From positions 1 to 32,430 of IMG/VR virus record IMGVR_UViG_3300037174_000080: DNA of 32,430 nucleotides. One strand, written 5' to 3'. A program made the position numbers and the translations under genes. The notes under the pieces were generated by a model. The model ran no database searches. It was not told where the DNA came from and was given only the letters and a program-made list of their open reading frames with translations. Positions 12,629 through 19,184 of the stretch are shown here, one piece after another (the stretch's first letter is position 1; each line of letters starts with the position of its first letter). The DNA comes from a virus.

Positions 12629-13699
12629 ATGACTGATTTGAGAGCGCCATTTCCATGGTTTGGCGGAAAATCGAAGATTGCCGAACTCGTGTGGGAGCGA
12701 TTCGGCGACGTCGCGAACTATGTTGAGCCTTTTTTCGGATCAGGAGCGGTTTTGCTCAATCGTCCTTCGGAACCGGGAATTGAGACGGTAAACGATCTAG
12801 ACTGCATGGTGGCAAACTTCTGGCGCGCATTGCAGCACGATCCTGATGCCGTGGCCGATGCCGCCGATTGGCCGGTGAATGAGGCAGATCAGCACGCGCG
12901 GCATTTATGGCTCGTTTCGCAAGAACAGTTCCGCGAACAAATGAAAGTTGACCCGGAGTTTTATGACGCAAAGATTGCAGGGTGGTGGGTATGGGGACAA
13001 TGTATCTGGATTGGCTCGGGCTGGTGCTCGGTGCAGCTCCCGCACCTCGGGAACGCGGGCAGAGGGGTAAACAGGCAGCTCCCGCACCTCGGGGACGCGG
13101 GCAGAGGGGTAAACAGGCAGCGACCGCACCTCGGGGACGCGGGAACGGGCGTACACCGTAAGCTCCCGCACCTCGGGGACGCGGGAACGGGCGTACACCG
13201 TAAGCTCCCGCACCTCGGGAACGCGGGAACGGGCGGCGACGAATGCCTAAGCGACCGCACCTCGGGAACGCGGGAATTTTTGTTTCAGTACATGAACGAA
13301 CTAGCCAAACGATTGCGTCGCGTGCGGGTATGCTGCGGAGACTGGTCCCGAGTTTGCGGCCCTACGCCAACGGTCAAGCTTGGTACTACGGGAGTCTTCC
13401 TCGATCCGCCATACCTTGACGGGCGCACAGATGCCCTCTACAGCACCGATAGCCTCACGGTGGCGCACGAGGTCAGAGAGTGGGCAATCGCGCATGGAGA
13501 CGACGCGCTAATCAGGATTGCGCTCTGCGGATACGAGGGGGAACACGATATGCCGGGATCGTGGGATTGCGTGGAGTGGAAGGCGAGAGGCGGCTATGGT
13601 TCTCAGGGCAAGAACCGCGCCCGCGAGAACTCCTCAAAGGAGCGGGTTTATTTCAGTCCGCATTGCTTAAGATCGGCGCAGGAAAGACTTTTTGCATGA
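12629..13699 (+). CDS. DNA N6-adenine methyltransferase (Dam/D12 class) with internal 14-residue repeats
   Basis: 356 residues, TAGGAGAG upstream. D12-class features are FPWFGGKSKIA (residues 8-18), the SAM-binding motif YVEPFFGSGAVLLN (31-44), NDLD (55-58) and the catalytic DPPY (259-262), and the C-terminal ARGGYGSQGKNRARENSSKERV region. Residues ~136-205, between the SAM motif and the catalytic motif where the recognition domain lies, are five copies of a 14-residue unit (xLPHLGxAGxGVxR). Target sequence unknown. In phages such enzymes protect DNA from host restriction or mark their own genome. The ORF reads through the repeat with no stop. Homologous enzymes with the same repeats are familiar in environmental phages, so the array is a family trait. 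Confidence 0.88.
   Translation: MTDLRAPFPWFGGKSKIAELVWERFGDVANYVEPFFGSGAVLLNRPSEPGIETVNDLDCMVANFWRALQHDPDAVADAADWPVNEADQHARHLWLVSQEQFREQMKVDPEFYDAKIAGWWVWGQCIWIGSGWCSVQLPHLGNAGRGVNRQLPHLGDAGRGVNRQRPHLGDAGTGVHRKLPHLGDAGTGVHRKLPHLGNAGTGGDECLSDRTSGTREFLFQYMNELAKRLRRVRVCCGDWSRVCGPTPTVKLGTTGVFLDPPYLDGRTDALYSTDSLTVAHEVREWAIAHGDDALIRIALCGYEGEHDMPGSWDCVEWKARGGYGSQGKNRARENSSKERVYFSPHCLRSAQERLFA
13034..13275 (+). repeat. 42-bp coding minisatellite inside the methylase, with one out-of-frame copy
   Basis: Five 42-bp units occupy 13034-13243 (boundaries at 13076, 13118, 13160, 13202). A partial sixth copy, CGACCGCACCTCGGGAACGCG and flanking bases (13251-13275), keeps the DNA sequence but is read one base out of frame relative to the others (product ...SDRTSGTREF instead of ...RPHLGNAG). 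The sixth copy matches unit 3 best. Confidence 0.88.
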
Positions 13700-13908
13700 A
13701 CTCTCAACAAAAGGGACATAAGTCCCTGCAGATTTTGCTTGAACGCGGGGCGCAGGTGCATTATGATGGCAGATGTCCTCACTGCGAGCGCGGCGGGCGA
13801 CATCGGGTGCCCTGGCTGATCACCGGGACCGCAAGTGGTGGGGGAAGTCTCTCAGCTTCCTCCACCAGCCTTACTGAGAGAGGGAAGAATGGCAAATCCG
13901 TGGTTTAG
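13696..13908 (+). CDS. Small CxxC-containing hypothetical protein
   Basis: 70 residues from the ATG at 13696, which overlaps the methylase stop (ATGA). It contains CPHCERGGRH, a half zinc-finger motif, near the middle, and a Ser/Gly-rich C-terminus. The 3' end overlaps the replication-protein start by 20 bases in a different frame. Coupling to the methylase supports a real gene, but the low-complexity C-terminus weakens the case. Confidence 0.52.
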   Translation: MNSQQKGHKSLQILLERGAQVHYDGRCPHCERGGRHRVPWLITGTASGGGSLSASSTSLTERGKNGKSVV

Positions 13909-14644
13909 ATTGTATTCGGAATTTTCAGACGATCCTAAAGTGCAAATGATGAGTGAAGCTCTCCAGCGCCGCCTGGTGATGCTGTTCTGTTCCCGCTGTA
14001 AAGATGAAACGTTACATGAAACGGAGCGGGCGTTTCATTGGCGGATAAGTGACGAGGAACTCACTAAAACCAAGGCTGCTTTCATCGAAAAAGGATTCAT
14101 CGATGAAGATTGGAATCTCCTTAATTGGAACCGCCGTCAATTCTTATCAGATAGTTCTACTGATCGTGTTCGCCGCTTTAGACAAACTAAGAAACAGGAT
14201 GAAACGTTACATGAAACGGTTATCCCCGTTACTGTAACGGCACCAGAACAGAACAGAACAGAAACAGAGCAGATACAGAACAGACCAGAAGACACCCCCG
14301 GCAATCAAAGTCCCGATAGCGTAGACACCCGTTGCCTCTCAGAAAGCGTCGGCATCTTCGGGATGAAAGAGCAGGCAGGGATGAACCGGCTCTTGGCGGT
14401 GCACATGAAGGAAACCGGCCGGAACGTCGAGACTGCAATTGAGCACATGATCGCCCGATGGGTGGAATACCAGCAGGCCTCCCCGTTGCTGGAATGGTCT
14501 TACGGATCGAGTTACAAGTTTTTCATGTCTGGGAATTGGGATGCTCCGCAGACCTGGCCGCGTGCGGATGCGAAGTTGAGCCCCAAAGAAGCGGCCCGTA
14601 GAGCATTTGAAGAAAGGGTGTGTGACGACGATGAAGCCCAGTGA
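13889..14644 (+). CDS. Phage replication initiator / helicase-recruiting protein (winged-helix N-terminus)
   Basis: 251 residues from the ATG at 13889 with AGAGGGAAG upstream. Residues 1-~95 match a winged-helix domain common in phage replication proteins (WFRLYSEFSDDPKVQMMSE ... RRLVMLFCSRC ... LTKTKAAFIEKGFIDED..LLNWNRRQ, then STDRVRRFRQ). Residues ~100-150 are a polar linker (PEQNRTETEQIQNRPED), and ~155-230 are a helical DnaD/DnaT-like module (KETGRNVETAIEHMIARWVEY ... SYKFFMSGNW). This order, DNA-binding domain, linker, partner-binding domain, is that of lambda O-type initiators. The gene carries repeats and a palindrome in the linker region that look like an origin. Confidence 0.76.
   Translation: MANPWFRLYSEFSDDPKVQMMSEALQRRLVMLFCSRCKDETLHETERAFHWRISDEELTKTKAAFIEKGFIDEDWNLLNWNRRQFLSDSSTDRVRRFRQTKKQDETLHETVIPVTVTAPEQNRTETEQIQNRPEDTPGNQSPDSVDTRCLSESVGIFGMKEQAGMNRLLAVHMKETGRNVETAIEHMIARWVEYQQASPLLEWSYGSSYKFFMSGNWDAPQTWPRADAKLSPKEAARRAFEERVCDDDEAQ
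14003..14290 (+). other. Candidate replication origin embedded in the replication gene
   Basis: ATGAAACG occurs at 14004, 14016, 14199 and 14211 (two pairs 12 bases apart, in two 22-bp direct repeats at 14003-14024 and 14198-14219) and once inverted at 14031-14038. Directly after follow a DnaA-box-like TTATCCCCG (14220-14228, 7 of 9 to TTATCCACA), the perfect palindrome CCGTTAC-T-GTAACGG (14226-14240) and six CAGAA units (14244-14290, four contiguous). Position inside an initiator gene parallels the lambda ori in gene O. The pattern is seen; function is inferred. Confidence 0.5.
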
Positions 14645-15059
14645 AATGAAAGTGATTTACCAGGAAGCCTGCCGCGCAGCCTCAACCCGGCCGGTTCCAG
14701 ACGACGCGCAAGAGAAGATCTGGCGGCAGACCATGGGCGGCTTCGATGCGGCCGATATCCGCGGCGGCTTGGAAATCTGGTGGCAGACCGAAAAATATCT
14801 TCCCATGCCAGCCGAACTCAAGCCCTTGGCCGAGCGCGCGCGCCTGTCGCGCATTGCGAAGAATAGCGGTCTGAGGGATGAAGTCCGCTGGCGCTGCCCT
14901 GACTGCGGCGTGACCATGACGGGTTTCATAGATCCTGCCGACGATAGGCCCCGCATCTGCCGTGGTACGGCTCGCAATGGGCCTCAGCACGACGCGGCGG
15001 GTAACTCTATTCCCTGTGGCGCGGTGATGAATGAGATTCAGAGGGACAAGGCGTCATGA
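14631..15059 (+). CDS. Replication-associated protein with zinc-ribbon-like Cys (helicase-loader candidate)
   Basis: 142 residues from the ATG at 14631, 14 bases inside the initiator gene; TTG and GTG starts upstream are possible. The first ~80 residues are helical, with the pattern IWRQTMGGFDAADIRGGLEIWW ... YLPMPAELKPLAERARL, which resembles small phage proteins of the G39P/P type that load or regulate a replicative helicase (W, A-helix, then a Pro-containing helix). A Cys-rich C-terminus (CPDCGVTMTG ... CRGTARN ... IPCG) suggests zinc binding. Position right behind the initiator supports this. The stop overlaps the next gene (ATGA). Confidence 0.62.
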   Translation: MKPSEMKVIYQEACRAASTRPVPDDAQEKIWRQTMGGFDAADIRGGLEIWWQTEKYLPMPAELKPLAERARLSRIAKNSGLRDEVRWRCPDCGVTMTGFIDPADDRPRICRGTARNGPQHDAAGNSIPCGAVMNEIQRDKAS

Positions 15060-15232
15060 AACACTTCTTTACGAAAAGCACAGTCGAGGCGTCGATCTAC
15101 TGCAAGAAGTGCGGGAAGGACACAATGTGGGCTGTCAACCGCGGTCGCCCGTCTTACTGCACTGCGTGTTACAACAAAGGCCCTAAAGAGAAAGCGCCAG
15201 AACCGGCGCAGTCGGGAGATTTGTTCGCATGA
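15056..15232 (+). CDS. Small zinc-ribbon protein, 58 residues
   Basis: ATG at 15056 overlaps the upstream stop, and its own stop overlaps the next ATG (15229-15232), so it lies in a coupled run. The protein contains CKKCGKD and, 15 residues later, CTACYNK, a two-CxxC zinc knuckle pair, followed by a Lys/Pro-rich tail. A zinc-ribbon DNA- or protein-binding role is likely; no specific family recognised. Confidence 0.7.
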   Translation: MKHFFTKSTVEASIYCKKCGKDTMWAVNRGRPSYCTACYNKGPKEKAPEPAQSGDLFA

Positions 15233-15540
15233 CCGCTCGCAAAGACCCAGCCAGGCCCCAGAAGGTCGGGTGCAAACTCAACCCCGTGCGGGCTGTGCTC
15301 ATGGCGCAATTTGGGCTAACCTACGCGCAGACGCGCAAGGTCAAAAACATAAAGGTATTACTTGACCAGCTTATGCACTGTGCAGACGATGAGGCGAGGC
15401 GCATAATCCTGCGAACGTCGGCACCGATGCCAGCGCACCCGCCGGTAACATGGCGCGCATCTGCCGCCAAGCCGGTTGTGCGCGCGACCGTGGCGGAAAT
15501 GATGCGGCTGTCGGCGAAGGGGGGGGCGCGAAGGGCATGA
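15229..15540 (+). CDS. Hypothetical basic protein
   Basis: 103 residues, coupled at both ends by ATGA overlaps. It is strongly basic and Ala/Arg rich, with a central helical part (AVLMAQFGLTYAQTRKVKNIKVLLDQLMHC). Likely a nucleic-acid binding protein on composition alone. No family recognised. Confidence 0.62.
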   Translation: MTARKDPARPQKVGCKLNPVRAVLMAQFGLTYAQTRKVKNIKVLLDQLMHCADDEARRIILRTSAPMPAHPPVTWRASAAKPVVRATVAEMMRLSAKGGARRA

Positions 15541-15719
15541 AACCATCGACAACGCCGCAAGCCTACCTCGCCATCCACCAGATCTTTGAGCTGGCCAAGG
15601 CAGAGAAGTATCACAAAACATTAGAGTTAAACGCAATAAAAGCCGCGCGCAAGAAACGAATACTTGCAGAGCAATCCAAGAATGTGCTAGGTTCAACACG
15701 TAATTCGCGCGAAAGGTGA
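15537..15719 (+). CDS. Hypothetical small basic protein, end of early rightward operon
   Basis: 60 residues from the ATG at 15537, overlapping the upstream stop. Helical and basic (AYLAIHQIFELAKAEKYHKTLELNAIKAARKKRILAEQ). Ends just before the non-coding control region at 15720-15977. No family recognised. Confidence 0.6.
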   Translation: MKPSTTPQAYLAIHQIFELAKAEKYHKTLELNAIKAARKKRILAEQSKNVLGSTRNSRER

Positions 15720-15977
15720 TAAACTTGCATCCAATGTGCAACGATGCAAAAGACGTCCACAATCCCGCGAGTGCAAGTCCGCACGACCGTACACTTGGTC
15801 GAGACGCGCGGTGCACTCGTCCTGCACTCTCAGCGCATTGCGATCTACCCGGAGAAGCGGGCGTCGTGAGTGGGTCGCTGAAAGAAGCGCATTGACACGC
15901 TGAAACAAACGCGTTACCGTACCGAATAGAGCTATTTTGCTCTCGTCCTCCGGGCACGCAGCCCGCGACCTCCCAGA
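15720..15977. other. Non-coding control region ahead of the packaging operon
   Basis: 258 bases without a convincing gene. It holds the inverted repeat TTGCAT-N13-ATGCAA (15725-15749), an 8-bp inverted repeat CGAGTGCA (15768-15775) / TGCACTCG (15812-15819) with another TGCACTC at 15823-15829, a perfect -35-like TTGACA (15892-15897) without a good -10 (TACCGT 17 bases on), and a small hairpin AGAGC/GCTCT at 15928-15943. The late promoter probably lies here. Confidence 0.6.
15725..15749. promoter_or_regulatory. Second operator-like site TTGCAT-N13-ATGCAA
   Basis: TTGCAT (15725-15730) and ATGCAA (15744-15749) are separated by 13 bases, the same arms and same total span (25 bases) as the inner-arm geometry at 12185-12209. 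It stands directly after the last early gene and before the packaging operon. Shared control by one regulator is the simplest explanation. The inner bases differ from the first site. Confidence 0.6.
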
Positions 15978-16280
15978 ATGAGCCAAGACACAAGAATCCT
16001 CAATCTCACACGCGGGTTTCGCCTCAAGCGGAATCAAGCCCTGCGCGCCATTGAACAATGTGCGTGCGCCTGGGTAGAAATCAACGTGTCAGTGCGCGAC
16101 TTAACCATCCCAGAATCAATACAGGCGCGCAATAAGCAAGCAGCGGAACGGGAGTTGCTCGACTGCGCTGAGCTTCCAGGAATCACCTTCAAGCCGCCAA
16201 TCGGCGCACAGGCTGCTTACATGATCGAGCGGCGAACGGCATTCGAGGCGGATAAGTTTTATACCGAGGCTATTCAGTGA
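15978..16280 (+). CDS. Hypothetical protein before small terminase
   Basis: 100 residues, weak ribosome-binding site before the ATG at 15978. Helical N-terminal half with AIEQCACAWVEIN and IQARNKQAAERELLDCAEL, then KPPIGAQAAYMIERRTAFEADK. No family recognised. First gene after the control region, three bases before the small terminase gene, so part of the late operon. Confidence 0.6.
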   Translation: MSQDTRILNLTRGFRLKRNQALRAIEQCACAWVEINVSVRDLTIPESIQARNKQAAERELLDCAELPGITFKPPIGAQAAYMIERRTAFEADKFYTEAIQ

Positions 16281-16283
16281 CGT

Positions 16284-16697
16284 ATGGCGATCAAGTGGAC
16301 AGCGCAAATGGTTGCAACCTGTGAGGATGAGATTCTTGCTGGCACTCCTATTGCGCAAATCGCTGAGTTAATTGGCATTAGCGAGCCTAGCTTTTACAGG
16401 CACCGCTTAGAGGACGAAGACTTTGAGAGTGCTATCGCGCGCGCGCAAGCAGCGGCAAGCGAGGCTGAGATTGACCGCACCAACGCGCTAGCTAAGACTG
16501 CAACGGTCGATAACTGGCAACTCGTTCAGTTTCAATGCCGCCAGGCTCAATGGACTGCTGGGAAGCGCAAACCGAAGAAATATGGCGATAAGGTTGAGCA
16601 GTTCATCAGCGGTCCGGGCGGCGGTCCGATTCAGTCTGCAATCAGCGTGGAGTTTGTGAAGACGGGTGACAGTGGAACCGCGCAAAGTAAAGGCTGA
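16284..16697 (+). CDS. Terminase small subunit
   Basis: 137 residues. The N-terminus is a helix-turn-helix of the small-terminase type (EILAGTPIAQIAELIGISEPSFYRHRLEDEDFESAI), followed by a long helix (RAQAAASEAEIDRTNALAKT) and a central stretch (WQLVQFQCRQAQWTAGKRKPKKYGDK) with the WxxGKR-KYGDK pattern common in this family. It overlaps the large subunit start. It recognises packaging sites and stimulates the large subunit. Confidence 0.85.
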   Translation: MAIKWTAQMVATCEDEILAGTPIAQIAELIGISEPSFYRHRLEDEDFESAIARAQAAASEAEIDRTNALAKTATVDNWQLVQFQCRQAQWTAGKRKPKKYGDKVEQFISGPGGGPIQSAISVEFVKTGDSGTAQSKG

Positions 16698-17967
16698 GTT
16701 TCCCGAGAAGCTGGCGCCGCTGTTTGAGCCGCACCCCTACAAAACGCTGTATGGCGGCAGAGACGGGTGCAAATCGTGGTCTATTGCTCGAGCGCTGCTG
16801 ATCATCGGGGCAAACCCAAGCATTCTATGGCCAGGGCGAATGGATGGACCTCGTATCCTCTGTGGCCGCGAAACGATGGATTCCATTCGTGAGTCAGTTC
16901 ATCAGCTCTTGACTGATCAGATCGTGAATTTAGGCCTCGAGGACTTCTACACACCCCTTCAGAGCGAAATCAGGGGTAAGAACGGCACAGAGTTTGTATT
17001 CGCTGGTCTCCGCAAGCAGACAGTCTCGAGCATCAAGTCCTACGAGGCTATCGACATATTCTGGGGAGAAGAGGCAAGCACGGTAAGCCGACGCAGCCTA
17101 ACGATCCTGCTTCCTACTATTCGTAAGCCAGGCTCAGAGATTTGGTGGTCCCTAAATCCTGATCTCGAGACAGACGCGGTCTATCAGGACTTCGTAATTG
17201 ATCCCCCAAAAGGCTCATTCCTTTGCAAGATCAGCTATCACGACAACAACTGGCTCTCAGAAGAATCCAAGCAGAAGATTGCTACCCTCAAGGAACGCGA
17301 CTATGACACATTTCATCACGTATACGAGGGCGCCACACGGTCAACTGTCGAAGGTGCCATATATAAGGCAGAGATTCAGAGAGCTGAGACTGAGGGCCAG
17401 ATACGCGCTGTTCCTTATGATGGAATGCGGCCGGTCGATACGTTCTGGGATCTGGGGTACGCCGACAGAGTAGCGATTTGGGCAGCGCAGCGGACGCCGT
17501 TCAAAATCAAGGTGCTGAGGTATTTCGAGGGCGACCACCAAGCGATTGACTATTACCTGCGCGAGATTCAGACATGGGGCTACGTTCTTGGTACCTGTTA
17601 TCTTCCGTGGGACGGCGGCACAAAGCAGCTTGGCACTGGACGATCAATCGAAGAGCTGATGCGCGCTAAGGGCTTCAAGGTCCAAGTCAACCGGCAGACG
17701 AACGTGGCAGATGGCATCAACGCGGTGCGGACGATATTTCCGCAGCTGTACTTTGACGCGGGGCTCTGTTCGGACGGCCTAGGCTATCTCAGGCGCTACC
17801 AGTGGGGACCAGCCACAGCGTTAGGTGTGCCGCGCAGTCAACCGCTGCACGATGATGCGAGTCACCCAGCAGACGCGCTCCGTACGCTGGCAATGGGCAT
17901 CAAAGAACCGACAGGCCCTAAACCGCAACAGAAGCAAAGACCGGCGCTGGCGTCGGCGTGGAGTTGA
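16666..17967 (+). CDS. terL: Terminase large subunit (PBSX-like)
   Basis: 433 residues (GTG at 16666; GTG at 16672 is an alternative), about the usual length for PBSX terminases. Walker A is YGGRDGCKSW (29-38), Walker B DIFWGEEAS (130-138), followed by the coupling motif region SLNPD (162-166). The nuclease half shows WDLGYAD (Asp262), LPWDGG (Asp316) and HDDASHPADALR (395-406), which supply the acidic metal ligands. It powers packaging of DNA into proheads and cuts concatemers. Neighbours are small terminase and portal-region genes, as expected. Confidence 0.93.
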   Translation: MTVEPRKVKAEFPEKLAPLFEPHPYKTLYGGRDGCKSWSIARALLIIGANPSILWPGRMDGPRILCGRETMDSIRESVHQLLTDQIVNLGLEDFYTPLQSEIRGKNGTEFVFAGLRKQTVSSIKSYEAIDIFWGEEASTVSRRSLTILLPTIRKPGSEIWWSLNPDLETDAVYQDFVIDPPKGSFLCKISYHDNNWLSEESKQKIATLKERDYDTFHHVYEGATRSTVEGAIYKAEIQRAETEGQIRAVPYDGMRPVDTFWDLGYADRVAIWAAQRTPFKIKVLRYFEGDHQAIDYYLREIQTWGYVLGTCYLPWDGGTKQLGTGRSIEELMRAKGFKVQVNRQTNVADGINAVRTIFPQLYFDAGLCSDGLGYLRRYQWGPATALGVPRSQPLHDDASHPADALRTLAMGIKEPTGPKPQQKQRPALASAWS

Positions 17968-17968
17968 G

Positions 17969-18172
17969 ATGGCAAAGTTAGTCGCAGCAGAACGTAATGC
18001 AATTCCCAAGAGCGAGTTTGGGCTCCCCGGATTGCGCAAATACCCCATGCCAGATCGTGCTCATGCCGCGAATGCGAAGGCGCGCGCGACCCAGATGGTG
18101 GCGAAGGGTAAGCTGTCCAGCGGGGCTGCAGCCAAGATCCGCGCCAAGGCGAATCGGCTACTCGGCGAGTAA
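17969..18172 (+). CDS. Small phage head-region protein with YPMPDRAHA motif
   Basis: 67 residues from the ATG at 17969, one base after the terminase stop. It contains FGLPGLRKYPMPDRAHAANAKAR, a motif widespread in small phage proteins near packaging genes (also in DUF6582-type proteins), and ends in a Lys/Ala-rich helix. Function is unknown; conservation next to terminase suggests a virion-assembly role. Confidence 0.66.
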   Translation: MAKLVAAERNAIPKSEFGLPGLRKYPMPDRAHAANAKARATQMVAKGKLSSGAAAKIRAKANRLLGE

Positions 18173-18200
18173 TAACCAGTTTGGTACACAAAGGAGAATC

Positions 18201-18470
18201 ATGGCGAAAGAACATCGCGAAATCAGGCGGATGGAGATTGAACCTGCCGAGAATGGCGGCCATACAATCACTCATCACTACAAGGAGCGGCCGCGTCATA
18301 GCTCGAAGATGGGCGTCATGCCTGGCTATGAAGAGCCGGAGCATCATGTCTTTGGGCCGGCTGAGGGCCACGAGATGCTGGCACATATCGCCAATCATCT
18401 GAGCATCCCTGAGGGCAAAGAGAAGGCCGAGCCTGAGCGGGAAGAGGAAGAAAAGGAGGCCGAAGAGTAA
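18201..18470 (+). CDS. Hypothetical acidic protein (GGHTITHHY family)
   Basis: 89 residues, strong AAGGAGAATC upstream. The first half contains MEIEPAENGGHTITHHYKER, a pattern seen in other phage structural clusters; the C-terminus is a highly charged Glu/Lys helix ending EEEEKEAEE. Function unknown; located between terminase and portal. Confidence 0.68.
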   Translation: MAKEHREIRRMEIEPAENGGHTITHHYKERPRHSSKMGVMPGYEEPEHHVFGPAEGHEMLAHIANHLSIPEGKEKAEPEREEEEKEAEE

Positions 18471-18628
18471 TGGCTTGGACCGCTCCAAAAATTCAGGCCA
18501 TGCTTCTGCACACCGCGGCCCCGAAACTGGCGGAGCCTCCTAAGCTACGGCTGAGCAGTCCCCCTAGTCGCCAACCCTCGCCGCGCGCGGCCGGATCGCA
18601 GGAGCATACCAGCTATGGCGGTCGTTGA
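18470..18628 (+). CDS. Small hypothetical protein, 52 residues
   Basis: ATG at 18470 shares a base with the upstream stop (TAATG); AAAAGGAGG lies about 12 bases upstream. It overlaps the next gene by 14 bases. N-terminal helix (WTAPKIQAMLLHTAAPKLAE) followed by a Pro/Ser/Arg-rich tail. Coupling supports it, but composition is non-specific. Confidence 0.45.
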   Translation: MAWTAPKIQAMLLHTAAPKLAEPPKLRLSSPPSRQPSPRAAGSQEHTSYGGR

Positions 18629-19184
18629 TCTCGGTGGAATCCGCGATGAGGCGGACTTTCTCAAAGCCTCGCTCAAGCGCATGGGCCTGGAGCCGGATAT
18701 TGCCAAAGCAATCGCTCAGATGGGGCGTCTGGTGCGCGATCATAAGCATTTTGAGCGGCTGCTGACCGAGGTAGACGGGGAAATTCGTCAGGAACTATAT
18801 GAATCGCTCCGCCCGCACCTGAGGTTCGAGGCTAAGACCCTTGACTGGTACGTTTCGCAGGCCGGACAACGTGCAGAGCGCGAACAATGGCCCACGCTGG
18901 GTGAAAACGGACACTTGCAGGCGTTCAAGCCCGCCGCAGACGTGTCTTCGACTATCAAAGATGCCGAGAATGCCATCGCTAGGTCACTGGCAGAACGAAC
19001 ACTTACTTTGGTTTGTGGAAAATGCACAAGAACGGGCATCTTTTACGCAGTTGGCGAAGAAACGAACGTCGATGTGATCCTGAAAGCGCGTCGGGATGGA
19101 TGGATTTACGACTTCAAGCATGAACCGCCGCGGGAAATATGCCCTGAATGCCCCACCGCACTGAGAACGACCTCGAATGGCTGA
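18615..19184 (+). CDS. Hypothetical protein with C-terminal zinc-finger-like Cys pairs
   Basis: 189 residues. The first ~120 residues are helical (EADFLKASLKRMGLEPDIAKAIAQMGRLVRDHKHF ... GEIRQELYESLRPHL), and the C-terminal part holds VCGKCTRTG and, after about 40 residues, EICPEC, giving two CxxC pairs typical of a zinc ribbon. It overlaps the portal gene by eight bases. No named family; position suggests packaging or portal assembly. Confidence 0.68.
   Translation: MAVVDLGGIRDEADFLKASLKRMGLEPDIAKAIAQMGRLVRDHKHFERLLTEVDGEIRQELYESLRPHLRFEAKTLDWYVSQAGQRAEREQWPTLGENGHLQAFKPAADVSSTIKDAENAIARSLAERTLTLVCGKCTRTGIFYAVGEETNVDVILKARRDGWIYDFKHEPPREICPECPTALRTTSNG

Noticed and set aside
12905-13260. 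Minus-strand frames across the methylase repeats
   Set aside because: Antisense readings of the 42-bp units; the plus-strand frame has all methylase motifs.
15744-15869. 41-residue plus-strand frame in the control region
   Set aside because: Composition is protein-like but there is no ribosome-binding site, and its start falls in the operator-like repeat; an overlapping 53-residue frame from 15734 is no better.
15892-15920. Sigma-70 promoter TTGACA with TACCGT at 17 bases
   Set aside because: The -35 is perfect but the -10 matches only three of six positions, so I report only the hexamer within the control region.
15720-15977. tRNA gene
   Set aside because: No T-arm (GGTTCGA-type) sequence or cloverleaf pairing could be built here or elsewhere in the window.
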